A DNA stretch of 64,000 nucleotides from Wurfbainia villosa (taxonomy: Eukaryota; Streptophyta; Magnoliopsida; Zingiberales; Zingiberaceae). Positions 36,391 to 48,461 of this stretch are shown here, one piece after another (position 1 is the stretch's first letter; each line of letters begins with the position of its first letter). A program made the position numbers and the translations under genes. The notes beneath the pieces were generated by a model. That model saw nothing but the letters and a program-made list of their open reading frames with translations. It was not told where the DNA came from and did no database searches. Location: assembly GCA_025175895.1 (NCBI GenBank), contig CM045988.1, positions 91,547,137-91,611,136 on the forward strand, given 5' to 3'.

Positions 36391-36404
36391 TTCTTGTAGT
36401 GTTT

Positions 36405-36812
36405 GGACTTCTCTTCTTGTCCCAAGTATCCAATCAACTTTGATCTATTAGGACTTCACTATTGCTAAATATGTGATCCTCATTAACTTGTTTAGACTTT
36501 CTGTCTCACATCTAACATCCGATCATTCCTAATCTATTAGGACTTCCATCTATGTATCTAACATTCGATCCTTCGTGATCTATCAAGATTTTCATCATAT
36601 GTTAAACGTTAGATCCTGCATGATATACTTAGTTTTTATTTATCTCGTGTAAGGTGTCTCGTCCTTCATGACCCATTTAGGCTTCATATTTTGTCTCATA
36701 CTAAGTGTTTAATTCTCTATGATCCACTTGAACTTCACACCTCGTCTCATGCTAATTTTCTATTTTCCAAGACCCACTTGAGTTTCATTTTTCATTTTAT
36801 GTCAAGCATATG
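36405..36812. repeat. Degenerate minisatellite, middle part
   Basis: About eight diverged units of roughly 50 bp with phrases ATCCTTCATGATCTATTAGGA, ACTTC and TCTCATGCTAA. It lies between element Y and element X and continues the array seen left of Y. Confidence 0.6.
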
Positions 36813-37199
36813 CACTACAAGAAATTGATAAAATAGTGATGAATATTTAGCGATGAATTAAAAATTCATAGTTAACTAGTAACAATAGTGATGAAATTAT
36901 ATATTGTTGGAAATAATCATTTTAAAAAATATTTTTCATAAAAAAATAATTTATTAGCCACATATATATATAGATTTGTCACTAATATGTTGAGACTTAG
37001 CAACGAAGTATAATATTCATCTCTAATAGTTTGAGACTTAGCGACGAATAATATTATTCGTCTCTAATAGTTTGAGACTTAGTGACGATATATAAATAGC
37101 GTTGCTGACATCAATATTAGCGACGAAATATTTATGAATTGTTGCTAAAAATAAATATTTTAGCGACGAAATGCTTAAGAATCATCACTAAAGTCCACC

Positions 37200-37560
37200 T
37201 AGAATCCTTCCCTGCGACCTGATCAGATTATTTCATTGCTCACCGTCGCCAACCCATTCTCGCCTCCGAAGCCTCTATCCGACGCTCCGCTGCCTCTGAA
37301 GCTCCGACGTTCCATCGATGCCTCCGAAGATCCTACGTTCCACCGTTGCATTTGAAGCTCCAACATTTCGTCGGCGCCTTTGAAGTCTCCTAAAGTTGTA
37401 CTCTGCCACCTCTAAAGCCTCCTAAACCCGTTCTCCGCCATCTCCGAAGCTCTGATGCTCCACTGCAGCCTCCGCTGTCAATGCATTCTCCATAAGCTTT
37501 GAGGCTCCGATGCTCCAACACAACCTTTGACGCTTTGCCACTCGATTCCAATTTAGACCA
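37200..37560 (-). repeat. Degenerate CCTCCGAAGC minisatellite in element X
   Basis: Inverted relative of 18520-18862: loosely repeated CTCCGAAGCCTC and CTCCGACGCTCC units. It lies just inside the 5' subterminal motif region. Confidence 0.6.
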
Positions 37561-38307
37561 AAGGCTTTTCTCATTCTTTTGAATATTTTCTACACAAATA
37601 CGGTATAAAATTTTAAATTCTCATTATTTTTCATGATAATTTAGAGTTATTTTGTTACTTAGATGATAAATTTAGAGATATTTTGATATTCAGATTATGA
37701 TTTTATGATTACTTTGACTGTTATAGGATAATTTTAAGGGTTTTTATTCTTAGATTTTAAATTGTGAGCTATATTAATTCGTAGATGAAAATTTGTATGA
37801 TAATTTGATGGTTAGATTTTGATGCTTAGTTGATAAATTTAGGGTTAAATTGATGCTTAAATGATAATTTTAGAGATATTTTGATGCTTAGATAATAATC
37901 TTATGGTTATTTTGATGTTTAAATCATAATTTTTTGATTATTTGTTATGTGATTAATTAAGTTAAAAGTTGTTAAATTAATAATATTGAAAGTTACATAA
38001 TTTTGAATGAATTAAAGTTCTTTTGCAAGTAACCACCTGGGTCAAACTCTAGTAGACAATTGTTGAGCCTCCGATTTTGCAATTAATGTTTCCTTTTCTA
38101 TTTAGTATTTAGTTATTCAGATTCAAAATTCTCATGTAGAAATTTAGTATCCACTTATATCATATTTATAGGTCAAAATTTTTTATGCTCAGATGAGAAT
38201 AATATGACAATTAGAGTTCTCCGATTGCACTATTAAATAATATGATAAATTTTATATGCTTAACCAGGTTATGTAAATATAGATAAAAGTTGGATAGTAA
38301 ATCAGAA

Positions 38308-38970
38308 ATGGATTAGTCTAGAATATATAAATGGTTAAATCAATTTTTAAATGTGGCAGAGAATTATATGATCAATCTGAATTTATTCAAAATTCGTTGT
38401 CCATGTCGATGATGTGAAATTCAAAATTCGTTGTCCATGTCGATGATGTGACAATTTCTTTAAATATGATTTGGATTATATTCGAGGATATCTTTTTAGG
38501 TGAAAATTTGACAAATTATATAAAGTCTAAAACTTTTATGGAGAAGTTGTTACTTCATCCAATAATATACATATTGTTAATGAAGACGACTATGATTGTG
38601 ATATTGAAGAAGATGATTTTAAAGATATATTTATTGATTTACAAACTGTTGAAAGTTTCAATACTATTGGATCTCAATTGGATGATATTAATGAAAATAT
38701 GAATGCAAATGATAATATACAAGGTTATACTTCCATGTTAGAAGAAGCACAAAAAGAGATGTATCACAATTCTACTAATTTTTCAATATTCAGTCTTTTG
38801 GTCAAGCTAATGCATGTGAAAGTGTGAAATGGATGAAGTAATAAATCCTTTGATATGTTACTTCAGTTATTGCAAGAGGTATTTTTCCAAACAGAATGCG
38901 ATTCAAAACTCTCATTATTAAGCAAAAAAATTATTAAAAGAGTTAAGATTGACATATGAGAAGATACATG
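38308..38970 (+). pseudogene. TNP2-like transposase, N-terminal part, cut by element Z
   Basis: The ATG at 38308 is followed by remnants of the Transpos_assoc zinc-binding domain (KIRCPCR near 38391-38413). Further on comes a TNP2-typical stretch: LEEAQKEMYHNSTNFSIFSL at about 38740-38800, KKIIKR near 38924-38941, and YEKIH right up to the junction at 38970. There are several stops. A 34-bp tandem duplication (38385-38452) disrupts the zinc-binding region. The gene stops exactly where the CACTA terminus of element Z begins, so Z interrupted it. Confidence 0.72.
38385..38452 (+). repeat. 34-bp tandem duplication
   Basis: Two consecutive copies of a 34-bp unit containing AAAATTCGTTGTCCATGTCG. 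It duplicates codons of the transposase zinc-binding region and shifts its frame. Confidence 0.92.
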
Positions 38971-38984
38971 CACTACAAAAATAA

Positions 38985-39800
38985 GAGTATTTGACGACGA
39001 ATTTTGCAATGAATTTGAAAAAAAATTCGTTGCAAAAATTTTTTGCAATGAAATTTGCAACGAAAAAAATTTAGTTGCAAATAATTCACCACTAAATTCT
39101 ACAATGAAAAAAAAATTTGTCGTTAAATTGCAACGAATACAATTTTCGTTGCAAAATTTGTCGTCAATTTTGGCAACGAATAATTATTTTTGTCATAAAT
39201 TTTGGCGACGAAACATAGTTCGTCGCCAAATCTACGACGAAAAAATTATTCGTTGCTAATTCTGTGACGAATAAATAGTTCGTTGCAAATATTTGGCGAT
39301 GAAAATGAAATTCGTCACCAGATTTGGCGATGAATATTACTTTTCGTCGTCAAATTTGGTGACGAAAATAACTATTCGTTTCAAATTTGGCGACGAAAAT
39401 TTAATTCGTCGCCAAAGTCTAATAAACATATTTCCACAAATAAAATTCAATTTGGCGACGAATATTTTTTCGTCGCCAAATCTACGATGAAAAAAAAATT
39501 CATTGCAAAATTTTCAAGATCGATTAATCGCGAATACAATCACGATCAATATACGATATATGACTGATCGATCGGCTACCAAAAGTTCTGTAATGTGCTA
39601 CAGTAATGGCAGTCGATTGGTAATTTTTATTAGTCGACTGCCAAGTGAATAGTTGACTGCTCAGTCGGTTATGAAACGTTCTGTAAGATGTTACAGTACC
39701 ATCAGTCGACTGATGATGAAAATATATTTTTCCACCACATTGTTTCATGTATCAGTCGACTGATGCATCAATTTTTGCAATGAAAATAAGTTTTTCGTTG
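38985..39800. repeat. Subterminal repeat region of element Z
   Basis: Many copies of TTCGTCGCCAAAT, TTTGGCGACGAA and TTCGTTGCAAA on both strands, then imperfect CAGTCGACTG palindromes near 39600-39770. Presumed transposase-binding sites. Confidence 0.78.
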
Positions 39801-40661
39801 CAAATCTGGAAAAATAAAAAAAATATTTTAATAGATTATACTTTTTTCCCTGTTTTATAACAAACACATATAACAATATAAACAAATTTACACATCAAAC
39901 TTTAATACTGAATTAATATATATATAACAAATCTAAACAAACTTACAATACATAGATATCGTATGTGATAAGTCAAGTAACATTTAAATACAACAAATAA
40001 ATTTAAAGGTAACCACCATCATCACTATCATCATCAAAAAATACATCATCATTGTCATTATGACAGAGATCAGGAGGAGGAGCAGATCAAGAAGAAGGAA
40101 GTTGACTTGAACTAGACGTTAATTGTGTTAGTGAAGGCCCTAGAGTCAATTATGTGATGATTGTTGTATGGACTTTATTGTATCATATTCCTATTTATAA
40201 AGGCATGGTTATTATATTTACTTGTATTGGTGCCAAATAACTAAATATAATAATGTCCTTGAGTAGTAAGTTCTTATCTATATCAATCGATTGGTTGAAT
40301 CGATAATGAGATGATATAGAGAACACTACTCTTAATCATTCCTAGTCGAGTATTAACATTCAGGGACAATGTTAATGCGTAGAGACTAGCATGTAGGTCA
40401 ACATGATGACTTGATCTCACAAGTCATGGATATGAGATATCAAGTTAACACATGGGTATGCATTGGAGAATATATACTGAATGACCCGCCATGAGAAAGT
40501 ATCATGGATCGTTATATGAGTGTCATATACTTTCTCATGTGGCTATTAGTATGACTATTAGTCCTTAGACCTGAAGTCACCATGGTTCCCTACATAAGGA
40601 GTTGCATACTTTGGTTTCGTCAAACGTCACCCGTAAATGGGTGGACTATAAAGGCGATTAC

Positions 40662-42119
40662 TGTTGGAGATTTGAGGCCGGCTAGAGGGGGGGGGTGAAT
40701 AGCGTTGACCGTACGTCGATTGAATTCTTTCGCGTTTGTTTCTACAATTCCGTTAGCGCAGCGGAATATAGATAATGAAAGCAATAACGAAGTATACAAC
40801 ATGCTAACACAACGATATAACGTGGTTTGGAACCGCACGGTTCCTACTCCACGGATCGAGCTCTAAAGAGCTCTAGTGATGCACACGCACTCACTAATCA
40901 CAAATACTCCTTCTCGACACAAGTCGGAGGTGGAGAAACCCCTTACAAGTAATCTTACAACAATAAGATACTAATACAAGCAATTACAATAATGAAATAC
41001 AATGCAAGTAAAGAAAACTACTTTACAATTGCCTTTGGATTGCTTGATTGCTTGGTTGCTTGATATCAACTTGGAGACCCTGATTTGCAACAGCAAATCG
41101 CCCCAAATCGCCTCAAAGAAACCTTGGTTTTTCCTCCATCACGAGCTCCTTATAAAGCTTCAACCTGTGCTGGAAAAAGTCGATCAGTCGACTGATCGGG
41201 ACCATTAGTCGACTGATGCCACTGTTGTCGTGAGACAACGGCTAGATCCACGCTGGATAAGTCCAACGGAACCTTCATCGGACCGATTGTGACCATCGGT
41301 CGATGGAGTCCTCACTTGACCAATCGAATCTCGACTCCATTCTGGCGATTTCTCGAGCACCAATCGGTCGATCACACGATCAGATCAGCTCATCGACCGC
41401 CATCTTCACCGATCGGCCGCAGGCTATAACCCGCAGCCAAACCCTAGTTGACTCGGTACATGGCACTTTTAACCCAAGTATGGTTCTCCCATACTTGCTA
41501 GACCACCCTTAGCCTAGACCTAAGCCTTCTAGTCACCTCCATCAGCCTCACGCCTCTCGGATCCCTCAAAGTCATCCATGACTTGTTCATCCATCGCGCT
41601 AGCCTTCAGGTGCTTCCGTCGGCTATGTCATGCTAACGGTGTTTACACCGCCAAGGCACATTGGACTTACGCCGCCAAGACTCCGCTTGGACTTTACGCC
41701 GCCAACCATTGGACTTATGCTGCCAAGACTCCCGCTTGGACTTTACGCCGCCAATATCAAACCCTTGGACTTCTCAAATGCCAAGACTCAAGCTTGGACT
41801 TTCCCTTGCCAACCCATGTTGGACTTTCCATGCCAAGACCATGCTTGGACTTTCCTTGCCAACCCATGTTGGACTTTTCATGTCAAGACCATGCTTGGAC
41901 TTTTCTTGCCAACCCATGTTGGACTTTACATTGCCAAGACCCATGCTTGGACTTTTCCCAATGCCAAGTGTCCCACTTGGACTTTCCATGCCAAGTACTC
42001 AAGACTTGGACTTTACCAAATGACAATTACATTGTCATATGTTTTTGTCGAACATCAAAACATCACTCGAGTCAAACTCGAGTCCTGGTCAATCGTGACC
42101 TGGGCCGATTGCACCAACA
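40662..42119 (-). repeat. 3' LTR of the gag-only element, with internal minisatellite
   Basis: 1458 bp. At about 41640-42010 it contains a tandem array of roughly 30-bp units (core CTTGGACTTT and GCCAAGAC). Repeat-encoded open frames are present in all three plus frames and are not genes. Confidence 0.93.
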
Positions 42120-43937
42120 ATCTCCCCCTTTTTGATGTTTGACAAAAACCAAACAAATTATTGAGTTAGAACACTAACTCAAATCCTTTACCAATTATCC
42201 TAAATTGGTAAATACTCTTCAAATGTTCTCCCCCAAACATTCTCCCCCTTTTTGACTAACATCAAAAAGGTTTTCTCCCCAAGAGGGTCAATGTCTCATG
42301 TCCCAATGAGATCTTACAATCTCCCCCTTGGTCCAAAAATACTTAGGATGCCTACCATCTTCCTAGTGATAAGTCCAATATCACTCAAGAGAGGCAATCC
42401 CATTTACTCTCCCAATTTCCAAATTGGGTCTCTCAAAAGTCCCATCAATTTCCCAATTGATGTCATATTCTCCCAATAACTTCTCTTTTTCAAGGAGAAA
42501 AACACATCCATCATCCCAAGATGGATACCTCCCCCTAAAGGCTTGCTCCCCCTTGACCATTGCACCAACAATGTCCTTGGGGAACTCTAAACCATCAAAA
42601 TTAAGGTTAGAAATTTCAACATTGAACTTTCCAACACCTTAACATTGATACAAACCCTAAACAACTCTCCTAATCCATATCCAATGGATTTTCACCCTTT
42701 ATAATGCTTCCCAAAGCATATCCTAAGGTTAGGAGTGGTTAGGGACCTTTATCATGGTGAACACGTTAACCAAACCTAGTTTTCCCGAATCAACCTTGGC
42801 AATGACTCTTAACTACCAACTTCACCGATTATTGCCACTCATCGATCAGCCACTCGTAGAATGTTCATAAATAATTATACGTATATCGAAAAATCACGAA
42901 ATTTGATACGTATAATACCTATGACCAATACAATGGGTGAAAAATGTTTGAAAAATATTTTACCCATAAAATAGTGAATTTGATACAAAACTCAAAACCA
43001 TTGAAATTTTCAATGTTTTGGCCCTATTTTGTATCAACTTCATCAATGGTGATTGCTATCAAAAGATAGACTTCACCAAGGTTTTTCAAAATGATTTTAA
43101 AATATTTTCAAAACCTTATTTTGGATCATATTCCTTGGGCTCTATGCACATGACTTGTACACAAGCTTTCCCAATGATCCACAAATAAAATTGGATGAGT
43201 TTTAGTTCATCTAGTGCAAAAACTATGCACCTTGAACTTAACTCATATCCTAGCATCTCACATGTATCTATGGTGTATAAATACACATACATGTCAATTA
43301 GATGTGAGATGTGGATTTTGTTCTCCCTAAACTAGGGTTTCATGCATCTTCTAAAGCAACTCTACTTGATTCCCTTATAAATGAGACTTCAAGTCATGCC
43401 ATAGTCCTTAATTCAATTTTAATCAAGTTAATGCATGAATGTATGATCATGGCAGAAATAATAGCATTATTAAAACATGGCCAATGATGTTATGGCATAT
43501 GATAAAATTTAAAAACACATGACATTTAAAACCTTAACCCTAAGCATAATCATGACATATAAAAATGATTAAAAAAAATATGATGTCATGACATATGACA
43601 ATCAAGGCATGACAAATAAAATATATAGGTATGGTAATACCTAAATTTTAATATTAATTGTCATTTCATATAATTAATTATATTTTTCCATATTTCTATT
43701 TTTCTCCCAAGTGTGCCAAAAACCCAAAATGACACACTAACCTCTAAACCTAAATTGTGTCAATTTTGATCATTTTATCAAACTTCTCAAGTAATATTGG
43801 CACATCCTAAAACTTTTAGGATGATAATTCAAATCTATTTCCAAGGTATCCATAACCTTGGAAATAACCTAAAGTGTCACCTTTGCCATGGTTGAGTTAA
43901 CTACCCATCCATTTAAGGTTGGCACACCCTAACCTAT
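42120..43937 (-). other. Non-coding interior of the gag-only element
   Basis: About 1.8 kb between gag and the polypurine tract without recognisable pol domains. Several CTCCCCCTT words occur at 42120-42560, and the rest is AT-rich. Confidence 0.7.
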
Positions 43938-45617
43938 CTAGCGTGAATCAATCACGCTCTTAGGAACCCAAAACCGATTTGAGCTCCTAGGGTTAATTAG
44001 GTATTCCTTAGGGATAACCTCCCTAGATACCTTCCTAATGACCCTCCTAGGCTTATTAGCCTTGGTCATTTGGGTCTTACCTAGGTTGACTCTAGGGGTA
44101 ACTCCCCTTGCAACCTTCTTAGTGGCCACCCTAGGTTTCCTAGAAACCTTAGCCACTAGGCACAACCCTTGGTCAACTCTAGGGATGACTTCCCTATTGA
44201 CCTTAGTCTTCCTAGACTTGGTTTGTGTTCCATAATCAAATGGAACACTATGGTAAGCTACCTTAGGCTTAGGTTTGTGACTCAAACCTTGCTTGTCCTT
44301 GGTTGACTTTTGACTCTTAGGACCTAGGTGTTGACTTTGACTTTTGGACCTAGAAGTTTGACTAATTGACCCTTGCATTTGATTTTGCATAACCTTAAGG
44401 GTCTTTTCAAGTTTTTCAAGCCTTGATCTCGAGGCTTGATTTTCCTTTTCTAATATCTCAATTTTTGATTTTTCATTTTCTCTTGAGATATTTTTATTTC
44501 TAGGCATATGTCTAGATTTCTTAGCATTAAAGCCTAGATATTCTCCTATTTTCTTAATGCTTTCCTTAGGTAATATATTTTTAGGGACATTAGTCCCAAA
44601 TTTCTTCTTATTTCCTAAGTGAACACTCTTAGCTCCTAGGCAAATATATCTATTATTTCTAGCATGCTTTTCATGCACAATAGCAAGACTATTAAAATTA
44701 TTCCTAGCATGCTTCTTATCCCTAGAAATTGAAGGTGCATTAATAAATTTTACCTTAGGGTTAGCTTTGGAAGCTCCCCCTACATGTGTAGCTCCCTCTT
44801 GGGTCTTCTTCTTCCCCCTAGGACATTGATTCCTATAATGTCCTTTTGCATTGCATTTGAAGCATATGATGTGCTCCTTGCTCTTGATACTTGGGGAACC
44901 GGCGTCCGTTGACTTTTGTTGACTTTTAGGCACCGGAGGAGCTTTCTTGACTTTCATTTGGCACTTACTCTTATAATGCCCAAATTTCCTACACTCAAAA
45001 CACATAATGTTATTTTTATTTTGAATTGAGGTGTTTGAGTTATCGATGGTGGTGGAGACCGGAATTGGACTTTGGGCTTCTTCATCTTGACCGGATGTCG
45101 AAGCTTCTTCTTCTCGATGTTCCGGTATGAAGGTTCTCTCCTCCCCCTCAATCATTGAGGTGGATGCTTCTTCCACTTCCTCCACCTCTTCCGACCCGGA
45201 AGTTGACTCCTCACTTTCTTATGAGGATGATGATAATTCTTCTTCGGTCTCCTCCTCTTCCAAGTCTTCTTGGACCGATTCGGGATTGTCGTGGAACTTG
45301 ATCAACTTGTTCCACAACTCCTTGGCATCCCTATAGCTTCCTAATCTGGACAAAATATCGTTAGGTATCAAATCAATCAACATTTTTGTTACCTTAACGG
45401 TTGTCTTGAATTTTCCCGTTCTCTCGGTCCATCTCTTCATCTTGAGGATTTTGCCGTTTTCTCCTCTCGGAGCATCAAAACCTATAGTCACGGCAAACCA
45501 ATTTTCTATGTTCTTCATTAGAAAATATTCCATCCTACCTTTCCAATATGCAAAATGTTCGCGGTTGAAGGAAGGTGGGATGTTGACGTCGTCACCCAAT
45601 CTTTCCTCAAATTCCAT
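43938..45617 (-). pseudogene. Copia gag with two zinc knuckles, one internal stop
   Basis: The ATG at 45617 starts MEFEERLGDDVNIPP and leads into a copia gag domain (AYWKGRMEYFL, AKELWNKLIKFHDNP). An acidic Glu/Ser-rich region contains an in-frame TAA near 45219. The same frame continues with two CCHC knuckles, CFECRKFGHYKSKC and CFKCNAKGHYRNQC. A Lys/Arg-rich tail with recurring R-x-V-I-P-R/K-x units ends in FWVPKSVIDSR at 43938. Gag forms the virus-like particle and packages element RNA. About 560 codons in total; only the single stop breaks it. The tail resembles SIRE/Maximus gag. With no pol it could move only with helper enzymes. Confidence 0.88.
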
Positions 45618-45669
45618 ATTCTTCCCTCTAGTTTCTTGACTCCGGGTTGTTAATCCGTAGAAGAGCCCC

Positions 45670-45681
45670 GGGCTCTGATAC
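45670..45681 (-). other. Primer-binding site of the gag-only element
   Basis: The minus strand reads TGGTATCAGAGC, the standard initiator Met tRNA match, two bases from the 5' LTR. Confidence 0.94.
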
Positions 45682-45683
45682 CA

Positions 45684-47126
45684 CTTGTTGGAGATTTGAG
45701 GCCGGCTAGAGGGGGGGTGAATAGCGTTGACCGTACGTCGATTGAATTCTTTCGCGTTTGTTTCTACAATTTCGTTAGCGCAGTGGAATATAGATAATGA
45801 AAGCAATAACGAAATATACAACACGCTAACACAACGATATAACGTGGTTTGGAACCGCACGGTTCCTACTCCACGGATCGAGCTCTAAAGAGCTCTAGTG
45901 ATGCACACACACTCATTAATCACAAATACTCCTTCTCGACACAAGTCGGAGGTGGAGAAACCCCTTACAAGTAATCTTACAACAATAAGATACTAATACA
46001 AGCAATTACAACAATGAAATACAATGCAAGTAAAGAAAACTACTTTACAATTGCCTTTGGATTGCTTGATTGCTTGGTTGCTTGATATCAACTTGGAGAC
46101 CCTGATTTGCAACAGCAAATCGCCCCAAATCGCCTCAAAGAAACCTTGGTTTTTCCTCCATCACGAGCCCCTTATAAAGCTTCAACCTGTGCTGGAAAAA
46201 GTCGATCAGTCGACTGATCGGGACCATCAGTCGACTGATGCCACTGTTGTCGTGAGACAACGGCTAGATCCACGCTGGATAAGTCCAATCTGGAACCTTC
46301 ATCACCGATCGGCTGCGACCATCGGTCGATCGATGGAGTCCTCACTGATCAAGTCTCGACTCCATTCTCGTGGTCGATTTTCGAGCACCGCCGACCGATC
46401 ACACGATCACCGATCGCTGCTCAACATCGATCGCGCCCACCATTCGCTAGGCCATAACCCGCAAATAAACCCTAGTTGACTCGGTCCGATCGCCACATGG
46501 CACCGCACTCCTCAAACATGAGGTTTTTACCAAAGTATGGTTCCCCCATACTTGCTAGACCACCCTTAGCCTAGACCTAAGCCTTCTAGCCACCTCCATT
46601 AGCCTCACGCCTCTCGGATCCCTCCAAGTCATCCATGACTTGTTCATCCATCGCGCTAGCCTTCAGGTGCTTCCGTCGGCTATGTCATGCTAACAGTGTC
46701 TACACCGCCAAGGCACATTGGACTTACGCCGCCAAGACTCCGCTTGGACTTTACGCCGCCAACCATTGAACTTATGCTGCCAAGACTCCTGCTTGGACTT
46801 TACGCCGCCAATATCAAACCCTTGGACTTCTCAAATGCCAAGACTCAAGCTTGGACTTTCCCTTGCCAACCCATGTTGGACTTTCCATGCCAAGACCATG
46901 CTTGGACTTTCCTTGCCAACCCATGTTGGACTTTACATTGCCAAGACCCATGCTTGGACTTTTCCCAATGCCAAGTGTCCCACTTGGACTTTCCATGCCA
47001 AGTACTCAAGACTTGGACTTTACCAAATGACAATTACATTGTCATATGTTTTTGTCGAACATCAAAACATCACTCGAGTCAAACTCGAGTCCTGGTCAAT
47101 CGTGACCTGGGCCGATTGCACCAACA
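45684..47126 (-). repeat. 5' LTR of the gag-only element
   Basis: 1443 bp. It matches 40662-42119 but has fewer minisatellite units and local substitutions or indels near 46280-46520. Confidence 0.93.
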
Positions 47127-48461
47127 ATTACTAGGTATGTAACAAATTGTGTGGAGGGATGTGAGTCTGGGGTGACATCAATATTCTTGATAGAGTGAGA
47201 CCACGAAGTGCATGACCATGCCCAAATGAGTCAATATGAGATATTGAGCTCATTTGATTAGAGTGAGTCTACTTGGAGTTCAAGATTTAGATTGTATCAA
47301 GGATGACACGGTCTATGCCTCGATTGGTCAATCTAGATATCAAGGATAGAGGGACATTGTCACATATTGTGAGAGTCACAATTAGTAGTCACAAAGGTGA
47401 TGTTGGAGCTCAATATTCTTGTAACTTGGGTAGCAATGATGTATTGCTAGATACCTCTTATTGCTTATGTTCCTAAATCGGTTTAGGGACATTGCCAACG
47501 TTACAAGAACCTATAGGGTCACACACATAAAGGCAATTAGATGGAGATTAGGTTCATATGATGAACCATGAGGATTAGGTTCATGGGATGAACCAAATTG
47601 GATTAAGAGTAATCCAAATTAGACTAATTGAGTTAGACTCAAGTTGATTCAAGTGTTAAATGAGTCTAATTTAGATTTGATTCATCAAATCAATTTAAAT
47701 TAATGAATAGAGATTCATTAAATTAAATTGACTTGAATCAAATGGTTGGATTTGATCAACCATGGGAGATAAGAGGTCAAGTTTGATTTGACTTGAGAGG
47801 GAAGATGAAAGGTCAAGTTTGACTTGAATAAATGTCATGTCATGATGATGACTTGGCATGGCCGGCCAATGAGACTTTGTCATATGGTGCCACCTCATGA
47901 GGGAGACCAAGGGTCATGGGAGTTACATGCATGCATGTAACCCCCTCTCCATAATGTGGCCGACCACTTCTTGATGGGGGTGAATTGATTTTGGGTAACT
48001 CCATCTTCTTCTTCACAACATCATCTTCTTCCTTGGATGATTCCCTCAAGCTCTCCTCCTCTCCCAACCTCCTTGGCCGAACCATCCATAGAGTGCTAGC
48101 ACACTCAAGGGTGTGTTTTCTCCACCTATTGCTTGTGTGGATACCAATAGAGGAGTGTGCACTTGACACTCTCGAGTTCCGACGAACCTTTTGGACGAGC
48201 GGGATTTGCGAAGGGCGTCGCATCGAGGGTAACGTCCTTATTATGTAGATCTAAGGTAGATCTAGGGTTTTATACAAGCACATACATGTTTTAGTTTTAA
48301 TACATCTTCACACGGATCCGTGGCCGGACTTCCAGGGTTTCCGCAACGCAAAAAGCGGTTTTTGCGGCTCGGAAAGTCCAACAAATTGAAGATGTTGCAT
48401 ATATAATGAACATTTGTTGCCTTCGAAATTCGTTCATTTGTTCATTTAAGTATTTTACTTG

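Larger units (their letters stand above)
31241..36401. mobile_element. CACTA element Y, non-autonomous, carrying host gene fragments
   Basis: 5161 bp. The termini are near-perfect inverted repeats starting CACTACAAGAAAA and running about 28 bp. The flanking triplet TTT is duplicated (31238-31240 and 36402-36404). Long arrays of palindromic AGAGACCGA motifs occupy both subterminal regions. No transposase remnant is recognised. The interior has a foreign GC-rich block, fragments of an AIP1-type gene and of a KIN-4 kinesin, and probable splice sites, all on the plus strand. This is the structure of a gene-capturing CACTA mobilised in trans. Confidence 0.92.
40662..47126 (-). mobile_element. Gag-only, non-autonomous Ty1/copia element (SIRE/Maximus-like)
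   Basis: 6465 bp, flanked by ATTAC (40657-40661 and 47127-47131). LTRs of 1458 and 1443 bp start TGTTGG and end CCAACA. An initiator Met tRNA primer site lies next to the right LTR and a polypurine tract (AAAAAGGGGGAGAT, minus strand) next to the left LTR, so the element reads on the minus strand. The interior has gag but no protease, integrase or reverse transcriptase. Confidence 0.93.
40126..48383 (+). mobile_element. Solo LTR of a copia element, split by a nested element
   Basis: The two halves (40126-40661 and 47132-48383) together make about 1788 bp and match the LTRs of the copia element at 50850-60104. It begins TGTTAGTG and ends CCAACA. The duplication AATTG flanks it (40121-40125 and 48384-48388), showing a complete LTR left after recombination between the two LTRs of a former element. 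It lies inside CACTA Z. Confidence 0.92.

Noticed and set aside
41578..42142. Frames of 120-185 codons with repeated LDFPCQ-type peptides
   Set aside because: They translate the LTR minisatellite in three frames and recur at 46687-47142; not a gene.
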